Part shown: positions 7,639 through 15,041 of the stretch, one piece after another
How the letters are laid out: every line of letters begins with the position of its first letter
Position numbering within the stretch: the first letter of the stretch is position 1
From: Oscillospiraceae bacterium
Lineage (GTDB): Bacteria; Bacillota; Clostridia; Oscillospirales; Ruminococcaceae
Direction: 5' to 3'
DNA length: 40,055 nucleotides
NCBI GenBank assembly: GCA_017848115.1
Contig: JAGAKZ010000014.1
Coordinates: 1-40,055, forward strand
Position numbers and translations under genes: made by a program
The notes under the pieces: generated by a model
What the model was told of the DNA's origin: nothing
What the model saw: only the letters and a program-made list of their open reading frames with translations
Databases searched by the model: none

Positions 7639-8514
7639 TTGAAAGAACTTATATTTAAAAATGAGCATGACGAACCTGTAAATCTCGAACATTTTCTGCA
7701 TCGTGAAAATAATGTATCAAAAAAACTTATAACACGTTTAAAAAGGCAGAACATGGGTATAACTTGTGACGGAAAGCTTATCCGTACTATTGATGAAGTA
7801 CCGCCCGGAAAAACGGTCGTTCTTCATATAGAATCCGAAAACTCTCTTGAACCAAATTCGGAATTGTTTGTAAAAAGAGTTTTTGAAAATGAGTCATTTG
7901 TAGTTTTTGACAAACCCCAGCAGATGCCTGTTCATCCATCGATCAATCACTATTATGATACTCTCGGAAATTATTTTGCATATCTCTATCCCGATACGGC
8001 ATTCAGACCGGTAAATCGTCTTGACAGAAATACCTCAGGGCTTTGTGTGGTTGCAAAAAATCAGCATGAAGCGTACCGTCTGCAAAGTTCCATAACCAAA
8101 ACATACTATGCGATAATATGCGGAAAACCTGAAAATCTGTGCGGAAAAATAGATCTTCCGATAGCACGGGAAACCGAATCGATGATAAAAAGATGTGTCA
8201 GTGAAAGCGGACAGAAATCAGTTACAAATTATGAAGTGATCTCGTCATGTGAAAAATACTCATATGTAAAGATACAACTTGAAACAGGCAGAACACATCA
8301 GATACGTGTACATTTTTCTCATATAGGATATCCTCTTGCAGGAGATGACCTGTACGGAGGAAATTGTGAAGACATACAGTGTCAGGCTCTCCACTGCGGA
8401 GAACTTTATATCGCAGACAAGTCAGGGGAAAGACTTCATCTTTGTGCTAAACCAAATGAAAATATGAAATATATTCTGGAGAAGTATAAGATGAGTGACT
8501 GTAATTTATTGTAA
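7639..8514 (+). CDS. RluA-family pseudouridine synthase
   Basis: This enzyme isomerises uridine to pseudouridine in rRNA or tRNA. The 291-residue protein has an S4-like N-terminal segment (about residues 15-65), then the RluA catalytic domain with PVNRLDRNTSG, in which Asp129 is the catalytic residue. Also conserved are LETGRTHQIRVHFSHIGYPLAGDDLYGG and a typical C-terminus. Start TTG is preceded by AGGAG. The RluA/RluC/RluD subtype and target uridine cannot be assigned from sequence alone. Confidence 0.93.
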   Translation: MKELIFKNEHDEPVNLEHFLHRENNVSKKLITRLKRQNMGITCDGKLIRTIDEVPPGKTVVLHIESENSLEPNSELFVKRVFENESFVVFDKPQQMPVHPSINHYYDTLGNYFAYLYPDTAFRPVNRLDRNTSGLCVVAKNQHEAYRLQSSITKTYYAIICGKPENLCGKIDLPIARETESMIKRCVSESGQKSVTNYEVISSCEKYSYVKIQLETGRTHQIRVHFSHIGYPLAGDDLYGGNCEDIQCQALHCGELYIADKSGERLHLCAKPNENMKYILEKYKMSDCNLL

Positions 8515-8737
8515 TGAATTTGTAAATACTACACACTTTTTAATATGTGATGTTTTGGCAGTGATTTGGTTATTTGAAACAGAATTATGGTATATTAACA
8601 GAATTTTAAATGAAATATTTATAATAATCAAATATTTTGTATGTAGCAATCTTGACATAAATATAACAGATTAAATGTTTTTGATTATGCGAAATTAACA
8701 AAAAATAATTCAAATTAGATTTTTTTTCCAAAAACCA

Positions 8738-8765
8738 TTGCAATTTATTTTGAATCGGTTATAAT
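8738..8765 (+). promoter_or_regulatory. Promoter of the LysM/M23 peptidase gene
   Basis: TTGCAA (8738-8743) and TATAAT (8760-8765) lie 16 bp apart, giving a start near 8772. This excludes the upstream in-frame start at 8774 and supports translation from 8810. The rest of the 8515-8737 gap is very AT-rich and shows no gene. Confidence 0.7.
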
Positions 8766-8809
8766 AGTTACTAGTGTTACTGGTTTGTAATAAATCGAAG
8801 GGAGCTGTT

Positions 8810-10558
8810 ATGATGAGTAAAAAACGTCTTAATGGAGATGATGTACAAGACGTTTTCAGCAAGAGCGTAAGTGAAACTGAAACAGTGAAAAAACGTATGA
8901 CTTTTTCTAAGGCAATGATAAGACTCGGTGCATATGTAACCTATTGTCTTATATTTCTCCTGAAAAAACTGAACAAGATGTTCTGTGATGCTGTAAAGGC
9001 GTTCACTTCAAAGACAACAGCTTTGATTCTGGGAGTAATCAGAAAATTCAAGAGAATCGGAAGGTTGATATGTGTACCGTTTATATCATGTATCAAACCT
9101 CTGACAAAGGGCTTTAAGGCAAAACGTGCAAAGACAGATATGACAGTAAGCAGTATCCGTACTACAGCTGTTAAAGAGCTTATGTCCAAAGCTGTCAACT
9201 ATGCTGTGCCTGCTGCCGCAGTAGTTGTATTTGCTACTGTTATTAACAGTGCCTCCAAGGTAGACAAGGAAGTAAGTACTTCGTATGTTACCGGACAAGT
9301 GAGTGTAACTTCTGTTAATGAGAAGGCATTTATCGAGGCTACAAGTGAATTGGAATACGCTGAACAAATCTCGGAAAATTCCGTCGGTGACACAATGAAT
9401 ACAACACAGATCAGTTCTGTTTCTTTTGAAGAACCTTATGAAGTTTTCGAAAGAATCGTCGGAACAGATGATGTGAGTGTTGTTAAAGCAGTTGGCATTT
9501 ATATCGACAATGAATTTATCGGTGCTGTTATGAATGCTGATGAAATAAAAACTCAGCTTGACAGCAGACTAAAGGAAATTATGTCTGATTCTACAGTTAA
9601 AGATGCCGTTTATAAAAGAACTGTAGAATATAAAAACGGCAATTATGCTACAACGTCAGTTGTAGATGACGGGCAGATTTTAGAGTACATAAATGGTGGG
9701 ACACAGAGAAGTTATTATACTGTTGAGGCGGGAGATTCACTTATCTATATAGCCGAGCAGCATAATCTTACTTTTGAGGAACTTATGGCAATGAATCCGG
9801 AGATAACCGATCCTGATTTGTGTGTGATAGGTACACAGCTTGTAGTTGCTTGTGATCTTGAAAATATGCCTGTTATTGTAACAAAAACAATAGAAGAAAC
9901 AGTAGAAGTTCCATACGAAACAATGACTGTTGATACTGATTCTATGTATGTCGGAGAAACCGAGATACTTATAGATGGTGTGTGCGGTGAGGCAATAAAC
10001 ACTGTTGACGTTCGTTATGAAGGTCAGACAGAGATTGAAAGAGCTGTAGTTTCAACCAGGGTTGTAAGAGAACCAGTAGCAGAAATGCTGGCCGTCGGTA
10101 CCAGACAGTGCTCAAATATAGGTGCGCCATCATCATCGGAAACTGTTCTGAATGGTAATGGTCAGTTTATGTGGCCTGTAAATGGTGGATATGTAAGCGA
10201 TCCTTTTATCAGTAACAGAAATCACAAAGGATTGGATATAGGTGCCGCTGAAGGAACTGCTATATATGCTGCAGGTGCAGGAACGGTTATTGCTGCCGGT
10301 TGGAATACCGGAGGGTATGGTTACTTTGTAATGATAGATCACGGTGATGGATATGCTACACTTTATGCTCATATGAGCAAAGTTATAGCTACAAACGGTT
10401 CGACTGTAAGTTGTGGTGATCTTATCGGTGAAGTTGGAAATACAGGTGATTCTAACGGAAATCATCTTCACTTTGAGGTAAGATACAATAACGTTTGTCA
10501 GAACCCGGCGAACTACATCAGCGTAAATGCAACTCCTGCTGCAGTTGTAAGTGAGTAG
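8810..10558 (+). CDS. LysM-G5-M23 cell-wall metallopeptidase
   Basis: This is a membrane-anchored peptidoglycan endopeptidase of the LytM/M23 family. In order: a long basic cytoplasmic N-terminus, a membrane helix (about residues 131-147), an extracellular stalk, a LysM domain (about 304-347, YYTVEAGDSLIYIAEQHNLT), a G5-like domain (about 365-430), and an M23 domain (about 455-570). Zinc ligands are intact: HKGLD (His472, Asp476) and HLHFE (His552, His554). The start is one of two adjacent ATGs at 8810/8813 after an AAGGGAG site; the open frame extends upstream to 8774 but only to the predicted transcription start. It is a single-gene unit with its own promoter and terminator. The large basic N-terminus is unusual for the family. 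Confidence 0.92.
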   Translation: MMSKKRLNGDDVQDVFSKSVSETETVKKRMTFSKAMIRLGAYVTYCLIFLLKKLNKMFCDAVKAFTSKTTALILGVIRKFKRIGRLICVPFISCIKPLTKGFKAKRAKTDMTVSSIRTTAVKELMSKAVNYAVPAAAVVVFATVINSASKVDKEVSTSYVTGQVSVTSVNEKAFIEATSELEYAEQISENSVGDTMNTTQISSVSFEEPYEVFERIVGTDDVSVVKAVGIYIDNEFIGAVMNADEIKTQLDSRLKEIMSDSTVKDAVYKRTVEYKNGNYATTSVVDDGQILEYINGGTQRSYYTVEAGDSLIYIAEQHNLTFEELMAMNPEITDPDLCVIGTQLVVACDLENMPVIVTKTIEETVEVPYETMTVDTDSMYVGETEILIDGVCGEAINTVDVRYEGQTEIERAVVSTRVVREPVAEMLAVGTRQCSNIGAPSSSETVLNGNGQFMWPVNGGYVSDPFISNRNHKGLDIGAAEGTAIYAAGAGTVIAAGWNTGGYGYFVMIDHGDGYATLYAHMSKVIATNGSTVSCGDLIGEVGNTGDSNGNHLHFEVRYNNVCQNPANYISVNATPAAVVSE

Positions 10559-10588
10559 GGAAAACTGAATATTAAATAGTTTATATGA

Positions 10589-10619
10589 AACCGACATCGA
10601 ATTACGGTGTCGGTTTTTT
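10589..10619 (+). terminator. Rho-independent terminator after the M23 peptidase
   Basis: An 11-bp stem with one G-T pair (10589-10599 with 10605-10615, loop AATTA) is followed by a run of T. Confidence 0.85.
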
Positions 10620-10648
10620 GTACAAAAAATAAAGAAACACAATTTTTA

Positions 10649-10677
10649 TTGACATATCTTTTGTAATATTATATAAT
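10649..10677 (+). promoter_or_regulatory. Consensus promoter of the DtxR/MntR-type regulator
   Basis: TTGACA (10649-10654) and TATAAT (10672-10677) with a 17-bp spacer form a full-consensus sigma-A promoter. Confidence 0.85.
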
Positions 10678-10691
10678 GTCTATAAGAGTTT

Positions 10692-10707
10692 TTATTTTTA
10701 AAAATAA
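10692..10707 (+). promoter_or_regulatory. 16-bp perfect palindrome downstream of the promoter, possible operator
   Basis: TTATTTTTAAAAATAA is a perfect palindrome in the leader, 15 bp after the -10 box and before the GAAGGGAG ribosome site of the regulator gene. Its position fits an autoregulatory operator, but it is low-complexity AT sequence and could be chance. Confidence 0.3.
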
Positions 10708-10734
10708 TAAATTGTATCCTGAAGGGAGAATTAT

Positions 10735-11118
10735 ATGCCAAAATTATATGAATCAGGAGAAAATTATCTTGAAACAATCCTTGTTCTGAAAAATCGAGGA
10801 GTAGAAGTTCGCTCTATTGATGTTGTACATGAAATGGGTCTTTCTAAACCAAGTGTAAGCAGAGCAATGGGGATTTTAAGAGAGGGTGGATTTATTCAGG
10901 TTGATGCTGATGGATATATAACTCTTACGTCAGCCGGAAAAGAAGTCGCAGAATCAATATATGAGCGCCATCGTGTTTTTACCGAATGGCTTATTGATAT
11001 CGGAGTCGATCCGGAACTTGCCGCTGAAGATGCTTGTAAACTTGAACACGCTATCAGTTCGGAGTCGTTTGAAAAGCTAAAAGAGCATCTGAGAAAAAAG
11101 CATAACAAAAAAATTTAA
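10735..11118 (+). CDS. DtxR/MntR-family metal-dependent transcriptional regulator
   Basis: The 127-residue protein has the family layout. An N-terminal winged helix-turn-helix (about residues 5-65, with MGLSKPSVSRAMGILREGGFI as recognition region) is followed by the metal-binding and dimerisation domain (ERHRVFTEWLIDIGV and KLEHAIS, containing the conserved His and Glu). Length fits the short form without an SH3 domain. These proteins repress manganese or iron uptake genes when metal is bound. No metal transporter lies next to it; the downstream gene is a U32-like protein 30 bp on and may share the transcript. Confidence 0.88.
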   Translation: MPKLYESGENYLETILVLKNRGVEVRSIDVVHEMGLSKPSVSRAMGILREGGFIQVDADGYITLTSAGKEVAESIYERHRVFTEWLIDIGVDPELAAEDACKLEHAISSESFEKLKEHLRKKHNKKI

Positions 11119-11148
11119 AAATTATTAATATAATAGGGGTTGATAAAT

Positions 11149-12066
11149 ATGGCTATAAAATTTCATTTGCCTGATTTTGTAAGACACTTTAAACTTAATC
11201 TTTTACTTGCAGAAATGATGAAACAGACTCCGGAATTTTTCTATGATGATGTAGAAATCGGATCTGTATATGGTACATTTCCGACATCACTCTGGAATGG
11301 TGGAAGGTCTTTTGGCGGACGAATAGATCCTAAAACGATTGAATCTATACTCAAACAGTTCAACGACAGAAATATTCCTGTAAGATTTACATTTACAAAT
11401 CCAAAAATCAAGCTTGAACATCTTAAAGATCCTTTTTGCAACACTTGTCTTAAGATGGCAGATAACGGACTCAATGAAGTTATAGTTGTGTCTACATTGC
11501 TTGAAGATTATATAAGGATGAAGTATCCGAATTATAAAATAACAAGTTCAACCTGTAAACAACTTGAGGATATAAATGAGTTATCAGAAGAACTTGAAAA
11601 AGATTACAGTCTTGTAGTGCTTGATTATAACTGGAACAATAAGTTTGATGAGCTTGAAAAAATTCCTCATAAGGAAAAGTGTGAACTTCTTGTAAATGCT
11701 TGCTGTACACCTGCCTGTAAGAAGAGAAAAGAACATTATGATCATGTAGGTGAGTTTCAGATAAAGCTTACAGAGCATATGAAACACCCAAATGAACCTT
11801 TCAATCTTAAAGATTTTGACTGTCCTCAGATGGGTATGGCTCTTTACCAGACTACAGGTTATTCAACTCATATCAAGCCGGAAGATATTTACAACAAATA
11901 TGTTCCTATGGGATATGAAAACTTCAAGATAGAAGGACGTTCTGTACCGGATATAAATGTTCTTGAAACATATATGTACTATATGATAAAGCCGGAATAC
12001 AGAGACAGAGCAAGACTCTTCCTTACACTTATGCTTACAAGAAAACATAAGTATTTTAATGATTGA
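11149..12066 (+). CDS. U32-peptidase-like protein of unknown function
   Basis: The 305-residue protein has no membrane segment. Parts resemble the U32/TIM-barrel group: a CNTC pair, VNACCTPACKKRKEHYDH, FDCPQMG and FKIEGRSVPD. The clustered cysteines and the KIEGR-type motif recall U32 proteins, several of which use cysteines for an iron-sulfur cluster and act in RNA hydroxylation or collagenase-like roles. Sequence agreement is partial, so the assignment is tentative. I chose the ATG at 11149 because AGGGG (11135-11139) is placed correctly for it; the frame is open from a TTG at 11140. It lies between a DtxR-type regulator and a secreted peptidase. Confidence 0.7.
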   Translation: MAIKFHLPDFVRHFKLNLLLAEMMKQTPEFFYDDVEIGSVYGTFPTSLWNGGRSFGGRIDPKTIESILKQFNDRNIPVRFTFTNPKIKLEHLKDPFCNTCLKMADNGLNEVIVVSTLLEDYIRMKYPNYKITSSTCKQLEDINELSEELEKDYSLVVLDYNWNNKFDELEKIPHKEKCELLVNACCTPACKKRKEHYDHVGEFQIKLTEHMKHPNEPFNLKDFDCPQMGMALYQTTGYSTHIKPEDIYNKYVPMGYENFKIEGRSVPDINVLETYMYYMIKPEYRDRARLFLTLMLTRKHKYFND

Positions 12067-12099
12067 TAATGTGCTTTTAAGGAAATAATTGAGGATAAT

Positions 12100-13191
12100 A
12101 TGTTAAAAAAAATATCTGGACTTTTTATTTGTACAGCTCTTGTGGTAAATAGTTTCATATCAGCGCCGTCTGAAAAGGTTTTTGCGCAGGTTACTGTAAA
12201 AAGTATTTCCGCATCTGATGTTTATAAAATAAAACAAAGCATACTCGGAACAGTTACTCTCACTGCTGATGAGGTAAACAAATATGATCTCAACGGTGAT
12301 TCAAAAGTAAATGTTGTTGATTTGTCGGCTGCCAAGAGTATAGTGGTTTATAACAAAAAGCCTGCTTTTATGAACCTTGATGTGGCTATGGTAATGCAAA
12401 ATCCTGAGCTTCCTACAGGCTGTGAGGTAACAACGCTTACCATGCTTATGAATTATAACGGATTTGATGTATCAAAATCAAAACTGGCTGATCTTATGCC
12501 TAAGCTTAATTTTTATTACTACAACGGATCTCTTTATGGTGCTGATTTTATTACAACATTTCCGGGAAATCCTTATTCATCATCAGGATATGGTTGTTAT
12601 ACACCGTGTATGGTTACGACGTCAAAAAAATATTTTGAAAGTATAGGCAGTACCAGTCATTATCTTTCTGATATAACAGGAACAGATTTTAATGCACTTC
12701 TTGATCATGTTGCAATGGGCAGACCTGTTATGGTATGGGCTACGATGAGTATGATAGCACCTGTACTCACTACACGTTGGACAACTCCTGAAGGTAAGGC
12801 TGTTCAGTGGCTGGGAAATGAACATTGTCTGCTTATAACAGGATATGACAAGACTAAAGGAATAGTGTATGTAAACGATCCTTTGAAAGGAAAGGTTACG
12901 TATCCTGTTTCAACTATTTCCCTACGTTATAATCAGATGGGCAAATATGCAGCTATTATGCTCAAAAACGGTGAATCACCTGACACGCCTTCTAAACCTC
13001 CGATATCAAACGGAAAACATAAGGTAGGAGATGTGGTTACATATTCCGGTGACGTACACTATTCAAGTTATGGCGGTTCTACAGTTTATGTTAGTGGTAC
13101 TTTTGTGATAACTCAGATAGTAGAAGATGAAACACGTCCGTACAGAATTATGCTTGGAAATCAAGGATGGATTCCTTATGATGCTGTATAG
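12100..13191 (+). CDS. Secreted dockerin-like/C39-type cysteine peptidase
   Basis: This is a 363-residue exported protein. A signal peptide covers about residues 1-29. A dockerin-like stretch follows (about 35-85) with one full calcium loop (DLNGDSKVNVVD, residues 63-74). The papain-like peptidase domain of the C39_2 type spans about 90-300: catalytic Cys108 in LPTGCEVTT, His242 in GNEHCLLITGYD, and a likely Asp260 in VNDPLKG. A small C-terminal SH3-like segment ends the protein (residues about 305-363). Only one canonical dockerin repeat is evident, so cohesin binding is uncertain. The start ATG follows GAGG. Related dockerin-peptidases occur in cellulosome-bearing ruminococci. Confidence 0.85.
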   Translation: MLKKISGLFICTALVVNSFISAPSEKVFAQVTVKSISASDVYKIKQSILGTVTLTADEVNKYDLNGDSKVNVVDLSAAKSIVVYNKKPAFMNLDVAMVMQNPELPTGCEVTTLTMLMNYNGFDVSKSKLADLMPKLNFYYYNGSLYGADFITTFPGNPYSSSGYGCYTPCMVTTSKKYFESIGSTSHYLSDITGTDFNALLDHVAMGRPVMVWATMSMIAPVLTTRWTTPEGKAVQWLGNEHCLLITGYDKTKGIVYVNDPLKGKVTYPVSTISLRYNQMGKYAAIMLKNGESPDTPSKPPISNGKHKVGDVVTYSGDVHYSSYGGSTVYVSGTFVITQIVEDETRPYRIMLGNQGWIPYDAV

Positions 13192-13221
13192 ATACAGCAA
13201 ATGAAAAATATAGTTTCTATA

Positions 13222-13258
13222 CACCCACTCATGCGAAATATTCGGTTATGAGTGGGTG
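13222..13258 (+). terminator. Strong hairpin after the C39 peptidase gene
   Basis: A perfect 11-bp, GC-rich stem (13222-13232 with 13248-13258) with a 15-nt loop lies 30 bp past the stop codon. It lacks a long T-run, so it may be a weak terminator or an mRNA 3-prime stabiliser. Confidence 0.5.
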
Positions 13259-13345
13259 CATGTATGTGTCTTGAAGATGTTGATGTCACGCCTTGGCTCA
13301 TCTGTGCATAGTATGATATTGAAAATACTTATAAGAGGTGAGCGT

Positions 13346-13654
13346 ATGAAAGGTTATCTTCGGGTGAGAGTCTATACTTCACGAAAAATGTTCCCTATAA
13401 AAAATGCACGTGTGGAAATAAGCAGGTATGACGGGAAAAGTCAGTCGGTTCTTGTGAATGTACTTACTGATGAAAACGGAAATACAGGTGATATCGAATT
13501 GCCTGTTGAAGACGAAAAAATACCTGTGATGTACTCTGTGCGTACCCAGGCTGATAATTTTATTGAGGATGTAAGTGACGGTATCAGTGTATATAACGGC
13601 ATTGTTTCAATAAAATCAGTTGAACTGGTTCTCGATGGAATAGTGGAGGGTTAG
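13346..13654 (+). CDS. Carboxypeptidase-regulatory-like beta-sandwich protein
   Basis: The small protein (102 residues) shows a beta-sandwich pattern: GYLRVRVYTSRKMFPIKNARVEISR, then LTDENGNTGDIELPV and later SVELVL. It resembles the carboxypeptidase-regulatory/SpaA-type fold. Genes of this type commonly precede SpoIID/peptidoglycan-binding proteins in Clostridia, as here with a 3-bp gap. The frame is open from 13256, but ATG 13346 has a good GAGGTG site and starts exactly at the conserved domain. The role is unknown, perhaps a partner of the downstream wall-binding protein. Confidence 0.75.
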   Translation: MKGYLRVRVYTSRKMFPIKNARVEISRYDGKSQSVLVNVLTDENGNTGDIELPVEDEKIPVMYSVRTQADNFIEDVSDGISVYNGIVSIKSVELVLDGIVEG

Positions 13655-13657
13655 ACT

Positions 13658-14980
13658 ATGAATGTTAAGTTCACACATATTCCGGAGGAGATAATAGTAC
13701 ATACAGGACCATGTGATAAGCCGTGCAGAAATATAAATGTTTTTTTTGCAGACTATATCAAAAACACAGTTTCAAGAGAAATAAACCCATTATGGAACAC
13801 AGATGCGGCAGAGGCGATTATTTACGCAGTAACAACGTGCGTGCTATATAAAATAAATACAGGCTGGTACAGAAAAAAAGGATATGATTTTGATATAACA
13901 TTATGGCATGAGGAAGATATGCTTTATGAACCTGACAAGGAAGTGTATCTTAATATAGGAATAATGGTTGATGAGCTTTTTGATAACTACATCAGCATAG
14001 ACGGAGATTTTCCGGGACTTATAACCTGCAGTGACAGTGATTTTGAAAAATACAAGGAATTTGCCATAAGATGTGCAGAAGGTGGAATGAAACCTATAGA
14101 AATTCTAAAAGCATATTTTGGAGAAAATATTGAAATAACCGATAAAACTGTACATGACAATGATATTTTTGAATGTTGTACTTTTCCTTTAAAACATGGT
14201 GATATGGGCGAAAATGTCCGGATCATTCAGGAAAACCTTAATTTTATTTCACGTGATTTTCCTGCTGTTCCGTCAATAATGCCTGTAGAAAATTTCTTTT
14301 CAAAAAGCACCGAAGTTTCGGTACGATGTTTTCAGAAAAATTTTTATCTTCATGAAACAGGAGAGGTTGACAAGTCAACCTGGTATAAGATAAGAAAATA
14401 TTATTTTGATGCGTCAAGGTTGTACAGATATATAGATGTATCTAAAAATATTCTTACCAAAAATATTGATGATATAGATGATGAAGAAGTGATGTGTGCT
14501 CTTAATGTAGTAGAATATTTTAATCCGTATATAAATATAGAGATGCTGAGAACTTATGACAAAGATAAGCATATAAAAAATATTGAAGAATTTCAGGATT
14601 ATTATAACCTTGTGGTAACAGGTAAGTTTGATAACACCACTTTTGAAAAACTTGCAAAACTGATAACAGTGATAACTGACAATATTCCTGTTCGTTATTT
14701 TGATAACAGAGCCGGAATTTTTTCCGGAAAAATACTGTCGGAGGGAGACAGGGGAAATGAAGTGATAAGATTGCAGTCGTATCTGAGAACTATTTCTAAA
14801 AATAATCCAAAGATAAAGTTTTATGATATTACAGGAGTTTATGACGATGCAACTGAAAAGGCAGTTATAAACTATCAAAAATTATATGGATTACCTGCAA
14901 ATGGAATTGTAGGAGCGATAACCTGGAGAGGAATAGCTGACTTGTACAATTATTTTTTGTCAAGTACTTGCAATCACTGA
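13658..14980 (+). CDS. SpoIID-like protein with peptidoglycan-binding domains
   Basis: The 440-residue protein begins with PEEIIVHTGPCDKPCRNI and FFADYIKNTVSREINPLW, then WYRKKGYDFDIT. This is a SpoIID-related N-terminal domain (about residues 1-150) of the kind fused to peptidoglycan-binding repeats in Clostridia. After it come a first PG_binding_1 domain (FPLKHGDMGENVRIIQENLN, about 178-250), a degenerate middle repeat (about 305-345) and a last clear repeat (LSEGDRGNEVIRLQSYL to LPANGIVGAITWRGI, about 365-430). No signal peptide is visible, which fits proteins acting inside the mother cell or exported by another route. The assignment to sporulation cortex work is by family analogy only. 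Confidence 0.78.
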   Translation: MNVKFTHIPEEIIVHTGPCDKPCRNINVFFADYIKNTVSREINPLWNTDAAEAIIYAVTTCVLYKINTGWYRKKGYDFDITLWHEEDMLYEPDKEVYLNIGIMVDELFDNYISIDGDFPGLITCSDSDFEKYKEFAIRCAEGGMKPIEILKAYFGENIEITDKTVHDNDIFECCTFPLKHGDMGENVRIIQENLNFISRDFPAVPSIMPVENFFSKSTEVSVRCFQKNFYLHETGEVDKSTWYKIRKYYFDASRLYRYIDVSKNILTKNIDDIDDEEVMCALNVVEYFNPYINIEMLRTYDKDKHIKNIEEFQDYYNLVVTGKFDNTTFEKLAKLITVITDNIPVRYFDNRAGIFSGKILSEGDRGNEVIRLQSYLRTISKNNPKIKFYDITGVYDDATEKAVINYQKLYGLPANGIVGAITWRGIADLYNYFLSSTCNH

Positions 14981-14996
14981 CGATATATGTTATAAT
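14968..14996 (+). promoter_or_regulatory. Promoter of the DUF5702/TadG-like gene
   Basis: TTGCAA (14968-14973) and TATAAT (14991-14996) with a 17-bp spacer. The -35 overlaps the end of the preceding gene, so the large surface protein has its own promoter. Confidence 0.75.
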
Positions 14997-15041
14997 GTAT
15001 ATAATTTCTAAAGAAAAAAATGCTAAACAAGGAGAAAAATA

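Noticed and set aside
8515-8737. Riboswitch or small RNA in the AT-rich gap before the M23 gene
   Set aside because: No conserved stem, no terminator and no recognisable aptamer; the only supported element is the promoter at its end.
8774-8809. Upstream start of the M23 peptidase
   Set aside because: It coincides with the predicted transcription start, and the real Shine-Dalgarno lies at about 8798-8804.
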